DNA of 64,000 nt from the NCBI GenBank assembly GCA_963713805.1, contig CAVQNF010000010.1, positions 62,001 to 126,000 of the forward strand. Reading direction: 5' to 3'. Source of the DNA: GAS188 sp963713805. GTDB taxonomy: Bacteria > Pseudomonadota > Alphaproteobacteria > Rhizobiales > Beijerinckiaceae. A program made the translations under genes and the position numbers. Below the pieces are notes generated by a model, which had not been told where the DNA came from, did no database searches, and worked only from the letters and a program-made list of their open reading frames with translations. Numbering within the stretch: position 1 is the stretch's first letter; every line of letters begins with the position of its first letter. Shown piece after piece: positions 49,748-59,385 of this stretch.

Positions 49748-50213
49748 CCGGGGCTGGCGTCTCCGCGACGGAATGGCGTTGGATTGCCGTTCCGGCCGCT
49801 CCCTCCGCTGTCGCGGGAGCGATAGAGCTCACGCGCGCATCTACGGAGAGACAAGTCTGGCACATAAAATAGGGGTCATCACCCACTGCGCTGACAGCTA
49901 AGTTTGCGCCAGCGGGTATGAATATGCCCTCATTCTGGTGAATTGTTCTGGGCTCCCCGTTCATGGTCAGCGCTACGGTGCCCGAAAGTTGGTAGTAAAC
50001 GCCGCTAGCGGTCGATACTGCTGCAATTCTGTTTTCAATGATCCTGCCGCCGACCACGCGCATATAGAGCGGCGACGAGGTCACGCTTGGGAGCGTCGCG
50101 GAGGCGATCACCGTTGCATTGGAAGATGAGGAATATGACGTAGTCTGAGCAGGGACGGGTGTCGCTGCCAACGTAATGGCGACAAGGGCCATGCCGATTT
50201 TGGCATACCGCAT
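49674..50213 (-). CDS. Exported small cupin protein, 3' end uncertain
   Basis: ATG 50213 lies behind an excellent AAAGGAGG site. The product starts MRYAKIGMALVAITLAATPV, a signal peptide cut near VPAQ, then a cupin barrel (VYYQLSGTVALTMNGEPRTI, NEGIFIPAGANLAVSA). After YFMCQTCLSVDA the sequence becomes Arg/Pro/Ala-rich and runs 74 bases antisense into the GST gene, so the natural stop was probably near 49860 and has been lost. Lower GC than neighbours suggests transfer. Ligand unknown. Confidence 0.6.
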   Translation of the reverse strand: MRYAKIGMALVAITLAATPVPAQTTSYSSSSNATVIASATLPSVTSSPLYMRVVGGRIIENRIAAVSTASGVYYQLSGTVALTMNGEPRTIHQNEGIFIPAGANLAVSAVGDDPYFMCQTCLSVDARVSSIAPATAEGAAGTAIQRHSVAETPAPVTPGRAGRVRRPCRAIRASPCRRA

Positions 50214-50504
50214 GACGACCTCCTTTGCTTCGGTCAATTTGCCGCGACGCTCAGCATGTTGATGCTGCTGAATATTATGCTCGCCGCCTGTTGCTGCGTC
50301 TTGGGCAGCAGTTCTCACGAGGAGATTGCCGCGTTTCCGTACACTGACATATATTTCGTGCCAATACCTGAATTGTCGGGCCAATCTCGGCACATAGAGC
50401 CGTTCTTCCGCCTTCGCGCGAGAGAGCGGAGGTAAAGCTTTCGCCGAACGAGCGCGGAAAGGAAAGGAACGCCGGGAGAGGTGGCGCTAGCCCGACGCTC
50501 GGGA

Positions 50505-51266
50505 CTACGTCGACAAGAAGCTGATCTCGCTGCCCTCGATGACGGCGCAGGTGAGACGGCCCGTCGCGAAGGCGCCGGTGTCGACATTCACCCGGTTCGG
50601 TCGCAATTCCGGCTCGGCGACCGGCGTGTGTCCGTGCACGATCATCATGCCGAAGTCTTCCCGCCAGTAGAGGAACTCGTCGCGTATCCAGATCAGATCG
50701 TGCGGAGCTTGCGCGCCGAGCTCGACGCCGGGGCGCACGCCCGCGTGGCAAAAGAAGAAATCGCCGATCGAGCCCGAGAGCTTCAGAGACGAGGAAGAAA
50801 TCCCGATGCTCGGCCGGCAGGGCGGCGAGGAAGGCCTCGCGCAGCTCGTCAGAGTCGCGCCCGAGGCCGAAGCGCCTCGATATCGACGCCGTAGGAGGCG
50901 AGCGTGTCGAGACCGCCGAAGCGAAACCATTGAAGGCCGTCTTGCGGATCGACGAGAAAGCGCAGCAGCGCCTCCTCGTGATTGCCCATCAGGAAGATCG
51001 AGCGGTGCCGCGCGGCGGCAAAGCCGATCAGCAGATCGATCACCTCCCGGGAGTGAGGGCCGCGGTCGACATAGTCGCCGAGCCAGACCACCGTGACGCA
51101 GGCACGAGGGCAAGCGTGCCTCATGGCCGCAGATGAGCTGCTGCATCTCCGAGGCGAGATCGGCGCGGCCATGAATGTCGCCGACCGCGTAAACCCGCTC
51201 GCCGGGCGGCAAGTGTCTTTCGCCTCGGCAAATTCTCGGCGCGGCAAAGTGGCTTCTCCTCCGCAA
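50505..51266 (-). CDS. PPP-family metallophosphoesterase (several frameshifts)
   Basis: The complete set of phosphoprotein-phosphatase metal motifs is readable across frames: VYAVGDIHGRADL, WLGDYVDRGPHSREVI, IFLMGNHEEALLRFL, FFFCHAGVRPGVEL and MIVHGHTPVAEPELRPNRVN. The family dephosphorylates Ser/Thr or small nucleotides such as Ap4A. At least three single-base changes are required (near 51105, 50865 and 50785). The start is uncertain; TTG 51266 opens the frame, and an ATG at 51294 lies one frame away. Confidence 0.75.
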   Translation of the reverse strand: MRRRSHFAAPRICRGERHLPPGERVYAVGDIHGRADLASEMQQLICGHEARLPSCLRHGGLARRLCRPRPSLPGGDRSADRLCRRAAPLDLPDGQSRGGAAALSRRSARRPSMVSLRRSRHARLLRRRYRGASASGATLTSCARPSSPPCRPSIGISSSSLKLSGSIGDFFFCHAGVRPGVELGAQAPHDLIWIRDEFLYWREDFGMMIVHGHTPVAEPELRPNRVNVDTGAFATGRLTCAVIEGSEISFLST

Positions 51267-51556
51267 ACGTGAACGCTAGGATCTGGCCGCGCCATGCCTC
51301 GCCCAAGATCGTGCAAGGCGCGGCCAGCGCGGGCGTGCGACCTCCTCGTGAGGGACGAAGACGCAGGGACGGCGCCTTGCGGCGCTCGCATCGTTCACCG
51401 GGTCGGGATCTGGCCCGGACTTGCGGTCAGAGCCGCAGATCGCACGCCTCGGCATGCAGCGATCGCGGCATCGAGCTCTCGACTCTTCGCGGCCTCATGC
51501 GATCATCCTTCATGGTCGCACCTCGACGTTCAACCGATCAACGAGGGGAGAAGCTC

Positions 51557-52284
51557 ATGACCGATTATTGCCATCCGACCTCGCCGCATAAGAGGCTCCG
51601 CATGCCGAACTGGTATGTCTCGAGCCTGATGATGGATCGCGCGCTCGATGCCGTGGCGCGCAGGGTCAAGAAGCTCGATCGCAAGCACGACATTCCGTAT
51701 GTGGCCGGCTATTCCAAGGACGGCAAGACGATCTACATCGATCGTCATCTGCCGAGCGAGATGGAATACAAGGGCCGCAAGATCAATACCGATCGCTTTC
51801 TGTTGCTCCATGAAGAGGTCGAGAAGACGCTGATCGATCAACTGAACCTGCATTACCTGCACGCCCATCAAATCGCGACGCGGGCCGAAGAGGCCGCGGT
51901 GCGGGCCGCCGGAATCTCCTGGCGCGATTACGATCGCTTCATGCAGAAATATGTGAAGCAGATGGGCGACGAGCGGCTGACCAAGATTCCCGACGACCTC
52001 GATCTCAAGCCTTATCGCGACGAGCACGACGTCGAGCTGCTCGAGCGCATGGCCACCTCGGTCGCCAAGGGCGAGCATCCGCCCGGTGTCGACAAGGCCG
52101 AGCTGCACGCCAAGATCAAGGCGCATATCAAGGATCGCATCGCGCATGCGCATGCGCATATGCCGAAGGAGCCGGGCAAATCGACGCGCGAGCAGGGCGG
52201 CCGCGAAGCCGACGCGCAAGAAGCCGGCAAGGCGTTAGGCCCCGCGTCAGGGCCGGGTGTCGGCGCGGCCAAGGCCAGGCGTGA
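51557..52284 (+). CDS. Conserved-looking hypothetical protein, end uncertain
   Basis: ATG 51557 after GAGGGGAG gives MTDYCHPTSPHKRLRMPNWY. A compact region follows: YIDRHLPSEMEYKGRKINTD, LLLHEEVEKTLIDQLNLHYL and AHQIATRAEEAAVRAAGISW. The HEEVE plus AHQIATxAE arrangement recalls putative zinc-hydrolase-like proteins, but the full HExxH is absent, so I assign no activity. A His-rich helix (KDRIAHAHAHMPKE) ends the conserved part. The open frame then runs antisense through putA to 53023, which cannot be natural; a stop at 52282-52284 in another frame is the nearest plausible end. Confidence 0.5.
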
Positions 52285-52303
52285 CGTCGGCTCAGGCCGA
52301 GCG

Positions 52304-55300
52304 TCACTCCTCCATCGTGAGGAGGCTCGCATTGCCGCCCGCGGCGGCGGTGTTCACCGACACGACCTGCTCGGCGGCGAAGCGCTTGAGGTAATTCGGG
52401 CCTCCCGCCTTCGGGCCCGTGCCGGAAAGCCCATGGCCGCCGAAGGGCTGCACGCCGACCACGGCGCCGATCATGTTGCGGTTGACGTAGAGATTGCCGG
52501 CGCGGGAGAGCTCGCGCACGGTCCTCGCCGCGTCGTCGATGCGCGAGTGCAGGCCCATGGTGAGGCCGTAGCCCGAGGCGTCGATCTCTTGCATCAGGCG
52601 CGGCAAGGAGCCGGCCGCGTAGCGCACCACATGCAGGATCGGGCCGAATACCTCCTGCTTCAGATCCGAGGCCCGCTCGAGGCGGATGACCGCGGGCGCC
52701 ACGAAGGTCCCCGTCGTCGGCGCCGTGCCGGCATAAAGCATGCGTCCCTGCGTCCGCATGCGCGCCGCATAGGCGTCGAGCTTGCCCTTCGCGTCGGCAT
52801 CGATCACCGGCCCGATCTGGACCGAAGGATCGCGCGGATCGCCGAGCTTCAGCTCCTTCGCGGCGCCGATCACCATCTCCAGCATGCGCTCGGCGACATC
52901 TTCCTGCAGGCAGAGCAGCCGCAATGCCGAGCAGCGCTGGCCGGCCGAACGGAAGGCCGAGAGCACCACATCATCCGCAGACCTGCTCGGGCAGCGCGGT
53001 CGCGTCGACGATCATGGCGTTGATGCCGCCCGTCTCGGCGATCAGCGGCACGATCGGCCCGTCCTTCGCGGCGAGCACGCGGTTGATGAGGCGGGCGACC
53101 TCGGTCGAGCCGGTGAAGGCGACGCCGGCGACGGCCGGATGCGCGACGAGCGCCGCGCCGATTTCGCCGTCGCCCGGAACGAAAGCGAGCACATCCTGTC
53201 GGCACGCCGGCCTCGTGCAGGAGCCGCACCGCCTCGAAGGCGATGAGCGGCGTCTGCTCGGCGGGCTTGGCGACGACCGCATTGCCGGCAGCGAGCGCCG
53301 CGGTCACCTGGCCGAGGAAGATCGCGAGCGGGAAATTCCACGGGCTGATGCAGACGAACACGCCGCGCCCGCGCAGCGCGAGGCGGTTCTCCTCGCCGGC
53401 CGGGCCGGGCAGCAGCTCGCCCTCGCCGAAATGCGCGCGCGCCTGCATCGCGTAATAGCGGCAAAAATCGACGGCCTCGCGGATTTCGGCGAGCGCGTCG
53501 TCGAGCGTCTTGCCGGCCTCGGCTTGCAGCAGCGCGGTGAAGCGCCCGCGCCGCGCCTCGATGAGATCGGCCGCGCGCTCGAGGCAGGCGGCACGTCTCG
53601 TCGCGGGCGTCACGTCCCAGGAGAGCGGCGCTGCGAGCGGCGCTCTCGATCGCGCGCGTGCAAACGCGATCGATCGGCCTCCACCACCTGCGCCGATCGG
53701 CTTGCCGTCGATGGGGCTGGTCACGGCGCGTGCCTTGCCCTCCCCCTCCTTGCCGTCGACGAGCGGGCTCGCGCGAAAGCTTTCGCCTTCGGCAGCGACG
53801 CGCGGCGGCCAGGAAGGCCGCGAGGCTCTCACGATGGCCGAACTCGACACCGGCGGAATTCTTGCGCGACGGCCCGTAAAGATCGGACGGCAGCGGCAAA
53901 TGCGGATTGGCGGCTTTCGCCGGATCGCCGACGCGCGCCATCGGCCGCTCGATCAAGCTCTCGGCCGGCACATCCTTATCGGCCGCCATGCTGACGAAGG
54001 AGGAATTGGCTCCGTTCTCGAGCAGGCGGCGAACCAGATACGCGAGAAGGTCGCGGTGTCCGCCGACCGGCGCATAGGTGCGGCAGGCCACGCGCGGGGC
54101 GATTTGCGCCAACTCGCCGTAGAGCGCTTCGCCCATGCCGTGCAGCCGCTGGAACTCGAAACCCTCCTCGGCGGCGGCGCCCTCCGCGCGCCCCTGGATC
54201 GCCCTTTCCAGCACGCTCGCCACGGTCAGCGCATTGTGGGTCGCGATCTGCGGATAGATGCGCGGCCGCAAGCGACAGGAGCTTCTCGGCGCAGGCCATG
54301 TAGTTGAGGTCGGTCATCGCCTTGCGCGTGAACACCGGATAGCCGGAAAGGCCGCGCTCCTGCGCGCGCTTGATCTCGGTGTCCCAATAGGCGCCCTTGA
54401 CGAGGCGCACCATGAAGCGCCGGTCGAGCGCCTCGGCGAGCGCGGCCACCCAATCGATGACCGCGAGCGCACGTTTCTGATAGGCTTGCACCGCGAGGCC
54501 GAAACCGTCCCATGCCGGCGAGCGACGGGTCGGCCGCGACTGCGCCGATCACGTCGAGCGAAAGCTCCAGCCGGTCGGCTTCCTCGGCATCGACCGTGAA
54601 GTTGAGGTCGTGGGCTTTCGCGTTGCGGGCGAGCTCGATGACGCGGGGCACGAGCTCGACCATGACGCGCTCGCGGCTCGTCGCCTCGTAGCGCGGATGC
54701 AGCGCCGAGAGCTTCACCGAGATGCCGGGCCGTTCCGGCAAGGCCTTGTTGCCGGCGGCGCGGCCGATCGCCTCGATCGCATCGGCGTAGCTGTCGAAAT
54801 AGCGCGTCGGCGTCCTCGGCCGTGCGCGCGCCTTCGCCCAGCATGTCGAAGGAATAGCGCGTCAGCCTTCCCGATCCGGAGCCCGCCCGCTTGAGCGCCG
54901 CCTCGATCGTCTCGCCCAGCACGAAATGATTGCCCATGACGCGCATCGCCTGGCGGGTCGCGCTGCGCACCGCGGGCAGGCCGATGCGCTTGGCGAGACC
55001 CGCCACGATGCTGTGCGGCGTCTCGCCGGGCAGGATGATGCGCGAGGTGATCGAAAGCGCCCAGGCCGAAGCCGAGACGAGCAGCGCGTCGGACTTCGTC
55101 TCGTGATGAGCGAAGTCGCCTTGGCCGAGCTTGTCCTCGATCAGGCGGTCGGTGGTGGCGGCGTCCGGCACGCGCAGCAGCGCTTCGGCGAGCACCATGA
55201 GGGCAAGGCCTTCCTTGGTCGAAAGCGCATATTCCCTCAACACCTCCTCGACGCCGCCGATGCCGCCGCTTCTCGACCGTATGGCGCAGATGAGCCTGAG

Positions 55301-55461
55301 CGCGGTGGCATCGACCCGGTCTTCGACGGCCGGTGACGCATCGCCCGCCATGGAAGAGCACCCGCGCGAGCTTCGCATCGTCGCGGCGCGAATTCAGCCG
55401 CGAACGGTGCGATGGGGCACGCGAAAAGCAGGGCTTTGTCGGGCATGACGAGCTCCGGCAT
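52304..55461 (-). CDS. putA: Bifunctional proline dehydrogenase / P5C dehydrogenase (many frameshifts)
   Basis: PutA oxidises proline to glutamate in two steps and channels the intermediate. The start ATG 55461 gives MPELVMPDKALLFACPIAPF. The proline dehydrogenase half shows SFDMLGEGARTAEDAD, RLVKGAYWDTEIKRAQERG and YPVFTRKAMTDLNYMACAEK. The P5C dehydrogenase half shows ISPWNFPLAIFLGQVTAALA, FTGSTEVARLI, AETGGINAMIVD and RSAGQRCSALRLL with the catalytic Cys. At least seven single-base shifts split about 1050 codons. No divergent PutR/Lrp regulator is present; a SorC-type gene lies upstream instead, beyond a purine/pyrimidine tract. Confidence 0.9.
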
Positions 55462-55627
55462 GAGGGTGAGGAGTGAAGAGTGAGGAGTGAGGAGTGAGAG
55501 AGTGAAGATGGGAGGTGTCGCTTGCTCCTCTCACCACTCACTGTTCATCTTTCACCTCTCACTCCTTTCACTACTCACTATCTCACTATCTCACTTTTCA
55601 CTTCTCACTTCTCACTTCTCACTTCTC
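55462..55627. repeat. GAGTGA / TCACTC purine-pyrimidine inverted tract
   Basis: From 55462 to about 55512 the plus strand is nearly all purine plus T in GAGTGAGGAGTGA units. From about 55527 to 55627 it is nearly all pyrimidine plus A in CTCACTT/TCACTATC units. The two arms are imperfectly complementary and can form a long hairpin. It fills the space between the regulator's last codons (which are encoded by it) and the putA start codon. Confidence 0.85.
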
Positions 55628-56625
55628 CCAGCAACGCCTTCGCGGTCATCTCATCCGTGATGAACACGGTCGGGCGGAGCGCCTCGATGGCCCCGAGGAT
55701 CGCTTCGGTCTTGTGCGTGCCGCCCGACGCCAGAATGCGCAGTTTCGCCTTCGTCAGGGTCTCGATCGGAACCGCCATGACGGTCTCGTTGATCGGATGA
55801 TCGACAAGCCGTCCTCGCCGGTCGAAATAATGGCACAAGAAGGTCGCCGACCGCCCCCTTGGCGATCAGCGATCGTCGCTCGCGCTCGCCGACGAAGCCG
55901 AAACGGAAGATGGTGTCGTCCGCCGACATGCCGCCGGCGCCGACCACCACCACATCGAGAGCGCGCGCGAAATCGAGAATGTCCTTCAGGCCGCAGCGCT
56001 CGATGAGCGCGCGCTTCGTCTCGACGCCGTCGACGAGCGCCGGAGCCGCGATCAGATAACAATCGGCCTGGAATAGACGCGAGAACTGCCAGGCGAATTC
56101 GGAAGGGTTGTATTGCTTCGTCTTGGTGATGCCTCCGAGCAGCGAAACCACCGAGAGATTCGCGATCGGCCTTTCGCTCACGAAAGGAAGCGCGTTGATC
56201 AGCGTCTTCCCCCAGCCGAGCCCGATCCGCATGTCGTTGCGCAGAAGCTTCGAAATATATTCGCCGGCGGCAGCGCCGATCGGCACGCTGGGATCGGCAT
56301 GCGCGCTCGACAAGGGAGCAACGACCGCCTCCTTCAGGCCGAAGGCCTTCTGAAGCGCGAATTCGAGGCCCGGCAGCTCGGCGAGATTGCGGCTTACCGA
56401 AACGCGCACCTCGTGCAAGGCCCGCGCATCGTTGAGGAGACGCACCACCGTCACGCGCCCGACCCCCAAGGCATCGGCGATCGCGCTTTGCGTCATCTCC
56501 TCGACATAATACATCCAGGCGGCGCGCAGCCTCAGGCGGGCGGAGCGCCGCCCCGTGCTGGGATCCGACACCTCCGATGGCGCGGCCGCGATGCCGGGCT
56601 CGGATCTCACCTTGCGTCCTCGCAT
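55605..56625 (-). CDS. SorC/DeoR-type sugar-binding transcriptional regulator (one frameshift)
   Basis: About 340 residues. The helix-turn-helix is AAWMYYVEEMTQSAIADALG with VGRVTVVRLLNDARALHEVR. The C-terminal effector domain carries LGWGKTLINAL, VSLLGGITKTKQYNPSEFA and LASGGTHKTEAILGAIEALR, typical of SorC regulators that bind phosphorylated sugars or polyols. One extra base near 55837 shifts the frame; 1021 minus one is 340 codons. The last codons GEVRSEK are formed by the downstream repeat tract. Its usual sugar operon is not in this window. Confidence 0.85.
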
Positions 56626-56945
56626 GCCAATCCCCGGTCCGCCCGCTACGCTCTACAAGGAAATTTCGGCGGTGCAAGCAAGTCCGGCGAAACGACACGC
56701 ACCAGGGATGCATCCGCGGTTCCGTGATTTGGATCCAAGGCCTCAGGGCGGTCGGGTCCCAACAAAGGCTATTTTTTGTCGGAATATGGCCTGCCACGCC
56801 TTATAAAATTCGCCGTTGGATTTTTCCGACGGATGGGAACCATCCCGAGGCAAGTCTAATCCGGGAACTGCTCCCGAGGGCTTGTCGTTTGAGAGCGTGT
56901 GACACTTGACGGTAGGAGCCTATAGCCGCAATCTCTTTAGCTAGC
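56626..56945. other. 320-bp intergenic region
   Basis: Divergent spacer between the SorC-type regulator and a small membrane-protein gene. It becomes AT-rich from about 56765 (GGCTATTTTTTGTCGGAATA), probably promoter DNA. No gene, RNA or repeat is evident. Confidence 0.5.
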
Positions 56946-57281
56946 ATGGCAAGGGGCTCCGCGAGGGGATACGGGATGATCACGGGGGCTGAAATGCATG
57001 GTTTTGGAGCCACCGGAGCTGGGCCTGACGGACAGGTTCCCGTGTTTTGGCGCGGATTTTTAAGTCTCATTTCCGTGGCGAAGGCTGGCGTTGGCGGCGC
57101 GGGCCTGGCCGTGGCGATTTTGGGAATTCTCAATTTGGCGGCCGGCATCATCGCAGGCCTTGAGGCAAAGCACTGGTCGGCTGGCGCACAGTTCGATTAT
57201 GTCGCCTATTTCGGGCTTGCCGGCGCGATCGTTGGTGTGCTGAGTGGATCTTTCGCCATCCTTCGCAATCGTCAATTCTGA
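56946..57281 (+). CDS. Small hypothetical membrane protein
   Basis: A 111-residue frame from ATG 56946 (starts MARGSARGYGMITGAEMHGF) with two membrane helices, AGVGGAGLAVAILGILNLAA and YVAYFGLAGAIVGVLSGSFA. No known family. It precedes another small membrane protein gene by five bases, and both are AT-richer than the region, suggesting a transferred pair. Confidence 0.55.
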   Translation: MARGSARGYGMITGAEMHGFGATGAGPDGQVPVFWRGFLSLISVAKAGVGGAGLAVAILGILNLAAGIIAGLEAKHWSAGAQFDYVAYFGLAGAIVGVLSGSFAILRNRQF

Positions 57282-57286
57282 ATTTC

Positions 57287-57607
57287 GTGCTCCACTATTT
57301 GTTTGCGCCTGATTCCGGGCCCGAGCTTTCGGTTTATTATCTAATTTGGATATCCATTTTTTTGGCGGTCAATATCGTTTGGGATATTGCGACACCGAAG
57401 ACACCCCCTTTTCATTTCACCAGTCTTGGTTCCAAAGTTTCGACTGTTCACAACGCCGCCTTCTTTTGCTCCAGTTTGTTGTTAGTCATAGCAGTAATCA
57501 AGCCGGATATTTGGAATCTAGCGAAAGAATCGTATATACCCATTATCTTAGCTGGAGTTTCTGGAATATTGACTAGTCTTCCCGCGATTTGTCCCTATAA
57601 ACTATAA
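57287..57607 (+). CDS. Small hypothetical three-helix membrane protein
   Basis: A 106-residue protein from GTG 57287 (VLHYLFAPDSGPELSVYYLI). It has helices YYLIWISIFLAVNIVWDIA, AAFFCSSLLLVIAVIKPDIW and IPIILAGVSGILTSLPAI. GC content is clearly below that of the window average. No ribosome site is obvious, so translation may be coupled to the upstream gene five bases away. Function unknown. Confidence 0.5.
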   Translation: MLHYLFAPDSGPELSVYYLIWISIFLAVNIVWDIATPKTPPFHFTSLGSKVSTVHNAAFFCSSLLLVIAVIKPDIWNLAKESYIPIILAGVSGILTSLPAICPYKL

Positions 57608-57725
57608 GTTCGTGATCGATCTCACACGAGCACCCTCCTTTAATTGAATACCGCGAGCAATACCCTTGTCGCGCGGCCTCCAATAAGTCACCAGGCCTCG
57701 GCTCGCATTCATGTCTCGCCTCATG

Positions 57726-57752
57726 TCGAGAATCGATTTCATCGATTCTCGA
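57726..57752. repeat. Perfect 12-bp inverted repeat
   Basis: TCGAGAATCGAT, a TTC loop, then ATCGATTCTCGA. It lies between the AT-rich membrane pair and the next gene, 53 bases before that gene's ATG. It could be a terminator stem without a T run or a regulator binding site. Confidence 0.7.
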
Positions 57753-57804
57753 GGCAAGCCATGCTATGCTCGCGTATCGTGTTTCACCAGCTTCCGCTCT
57801 CCCG

Positions 57805-58641
57805 ATGCGACATCTGAGCGACGATATCCTGCTGTCCGTCAAGGACGCGGTTCGAAACCTGCGCTACGCGATCCGAAGCGAAGCGGTCTCCGTGGCGGGA
57901 CCAGGCGACGCCCGGCCGCGCGAGGCTCGGGATCGCTTCCGGCCGCGGCAAGGCCGGCGGCGCCATCGCGTGGCGGGCTTCGTCGACCGCGTGTTCACCG
58001 AGGTCGAGAGCGGCGCGCTCGCCTTCGTTTCCCCGAAGCGCGACCGCCGGCACGAAATCATCTTCCCGCAACCCGTCGCGGTCTATTTCACGAGCGTCCG
58101 CCGGCAGGACGAGGAGACGCCCGAGCGCCTCTTCGCGCGCGCGCATTACCACGCCGTCAAGGCGCAGTTGCGCGGCTTCGGGCTCCGCAATGCGTTGATC
58201 TTCGAACATGCGATCGGGCGCGCCCGGGACGCGGTTCTGCTGCGGCATGCGGATCTCGTCGTCCGCGCTTGCGCCCGGTCCGCGTCGCCGGACGATGAGG
58301 ACACGCGCGCGAGCAAGGTGCGTCTATGTGCCGCGATCACCTGCGCCTTGGTCGCGGCTCGCCCGATCAAGGAAATCGACTTGAGGGCGGACCATCCTTC
58401 GGCACCGCTTGGCCTCGTCACCTCGCCCAATGGTTTTTGCTTCACGGCGGCCGGGCTTTCGACCGCGATCGCATCGCTTCAGGACGAGGCCGCGCTGCCG
58501 TCGATCGCGGCCGAGATCGTCGAGAGCGCCAATGCGGTGGCCGACGTGCGCTTTGCGCGCTTCGCCGCCGCGCTCGAGGCCGGCGATCCGGTCGAGGCGC
58601 TTAACTTCGAGTTCAACGCCGTTCTGCCTTTTCTGCCGTGA
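57805..58641 (+). CDS. Hypothetical protein
   Basis: From ATG 57805 the frame gives about 278 residues, MRHLSDDILLSVKDAVRNLR at the start. The N-terminal 50 residues are Arg-rich and may be out of frame (GDARPREARDRFRPRQGRRR). From there VAGFVDRVFTEVESGALAFV and HYHAVKAQLRGFGLRNALIF look like a soluble helical domain, ending FARFAAALEAGDPVEALNFE. I recognise no family. It sits 86 bases before another uncharacterised gene on the same strand. Confidence 0.55.
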   Translation: MRHLSDDILLSVKDAVRNLRYAIRSEAVSVAGPGDARPREARDRFRPRQGRRRHRVAGFVDRVFTEVESGALAFVSPKRDRRHEIIFPQPVAVYFTSVRRQDEETPERLFARAHYHAVKAQLRGFGLRNALIFEHAIGRARDAVLLRHADLVVRACARSASPDDEDTRASKVRLCAAITCALVAARPIKEIDLRADHPSAPLGLVTSPNGFCFTAAGLSTAIASLQDEAALPSIAAEIVESANAVADVRFARFAAALEAGDPVEALNFEFNAVLPFLP

Positions 58642-58727
58642 CCCCCGCGGCGCATCAGCCACCCGCGGATTGCCGAGCGCTCTTTGCGATCGCGCGGTAG
58701 ACAGGTTTAGTCTCGGGAACCGCCGGC

Positions 58728-59360
58728 ATGGAGCTCGACCTCGGCCATGATTTCGCGGTGGTGCCGGATTTGCGCCATCAGGTCCGGCGCCTGCGCTGGT
58801 TCAAGAATTCCTTCCGCCGCGACGCGGAGCTCGTTGCACGCCATCACGGCGTCGATCTTGAGATCGATGATCGGCGGCTCACCGAAGCCTTCGTCAACTG
58901 GATCGAGGCCTTCAACCGGCAAAAGCCTTATGCCTCCTTGGATCGGCGCGATTTCACCTTGTTCGCGGCGGGCCTGCTGCTGCGCGAATTCATCAAGACG
59001 CGGCCCGCGAGCGCCCACCTTCGGGATGCCGCACGGACGCAGCGTTCACCGGGCAACGAGGGTTCGATCGTCAGTTTCTGGCCGGAAGGGTTCCTCTACA
59101 CCAAATACTGCCTGAGCGTGCTGAGCGCCGTCGTGCAGCAGGAATTCGGCGAGGCGCTGAGCCTCGCGGAAGGCGCCGACGATCTGCGCGTCTGGTGGTC
59201 CTATCGCGAGAATGTCGGAGAGGATCCCTCGATGGCCATCGCCTTCTTCGACAAGTTCGTCGGCGGCGAACCCAATTGGCGGGTGCCGGAATCTCCGGAA
59301 AGCCGGGCTGCCATGCGGCACGCGACCCGCAAGCTCCTGGCGATGCGCGAGGAGGACTGA
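58728..59360 (+). CDS. Hypothetical protein
   Basis: A 210-residue soluble protein, MELDLGHDFAVVPDLRHQVR, with an intact frame. Conserved-looking blocks are RRDFTLFAAGLLLREFIKTR, VSFWPEGFLYTKYCLSVLSA and VWWSYRENVGEDPSMAIAFF. I do not recognise the family, and no catalytic motif stands out. It follows the previous hypothetical gene on the same strand and is convergent with the DUF2937 gene, so the two may form a unit of unknown role. Confidence 0.65.
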   Translation: MELDLGHDFAVVPDLRHQVRRLRWFKNSFRRDAELVARHHGVDLEIDDRRLTEAFVNWIEAFNRQKPYASLDRRDFTLFAAGLLLREFIKTRPASAHLRDAARTQRSPGNEGSIVSFWPEGFLYTKYCLSVLSAVVQQEFGEALSLAEGADDLRVWWSYRENVGEDPSMAIAFFDKFVGGEPNWRVPESPESRAAMRHATRKLLAMREED

Positions 59361-59385
59361 TCTTTTCTTTTCTCTGTCGCGCGGT

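Noticed and set aside
55462..55627. GAGTGA tract as a CRISPR or minisatellite gene array
   Set aside because: Units are 6-8 bases with no spacers, and the two arms are complementary strands of one low-complexity motif.
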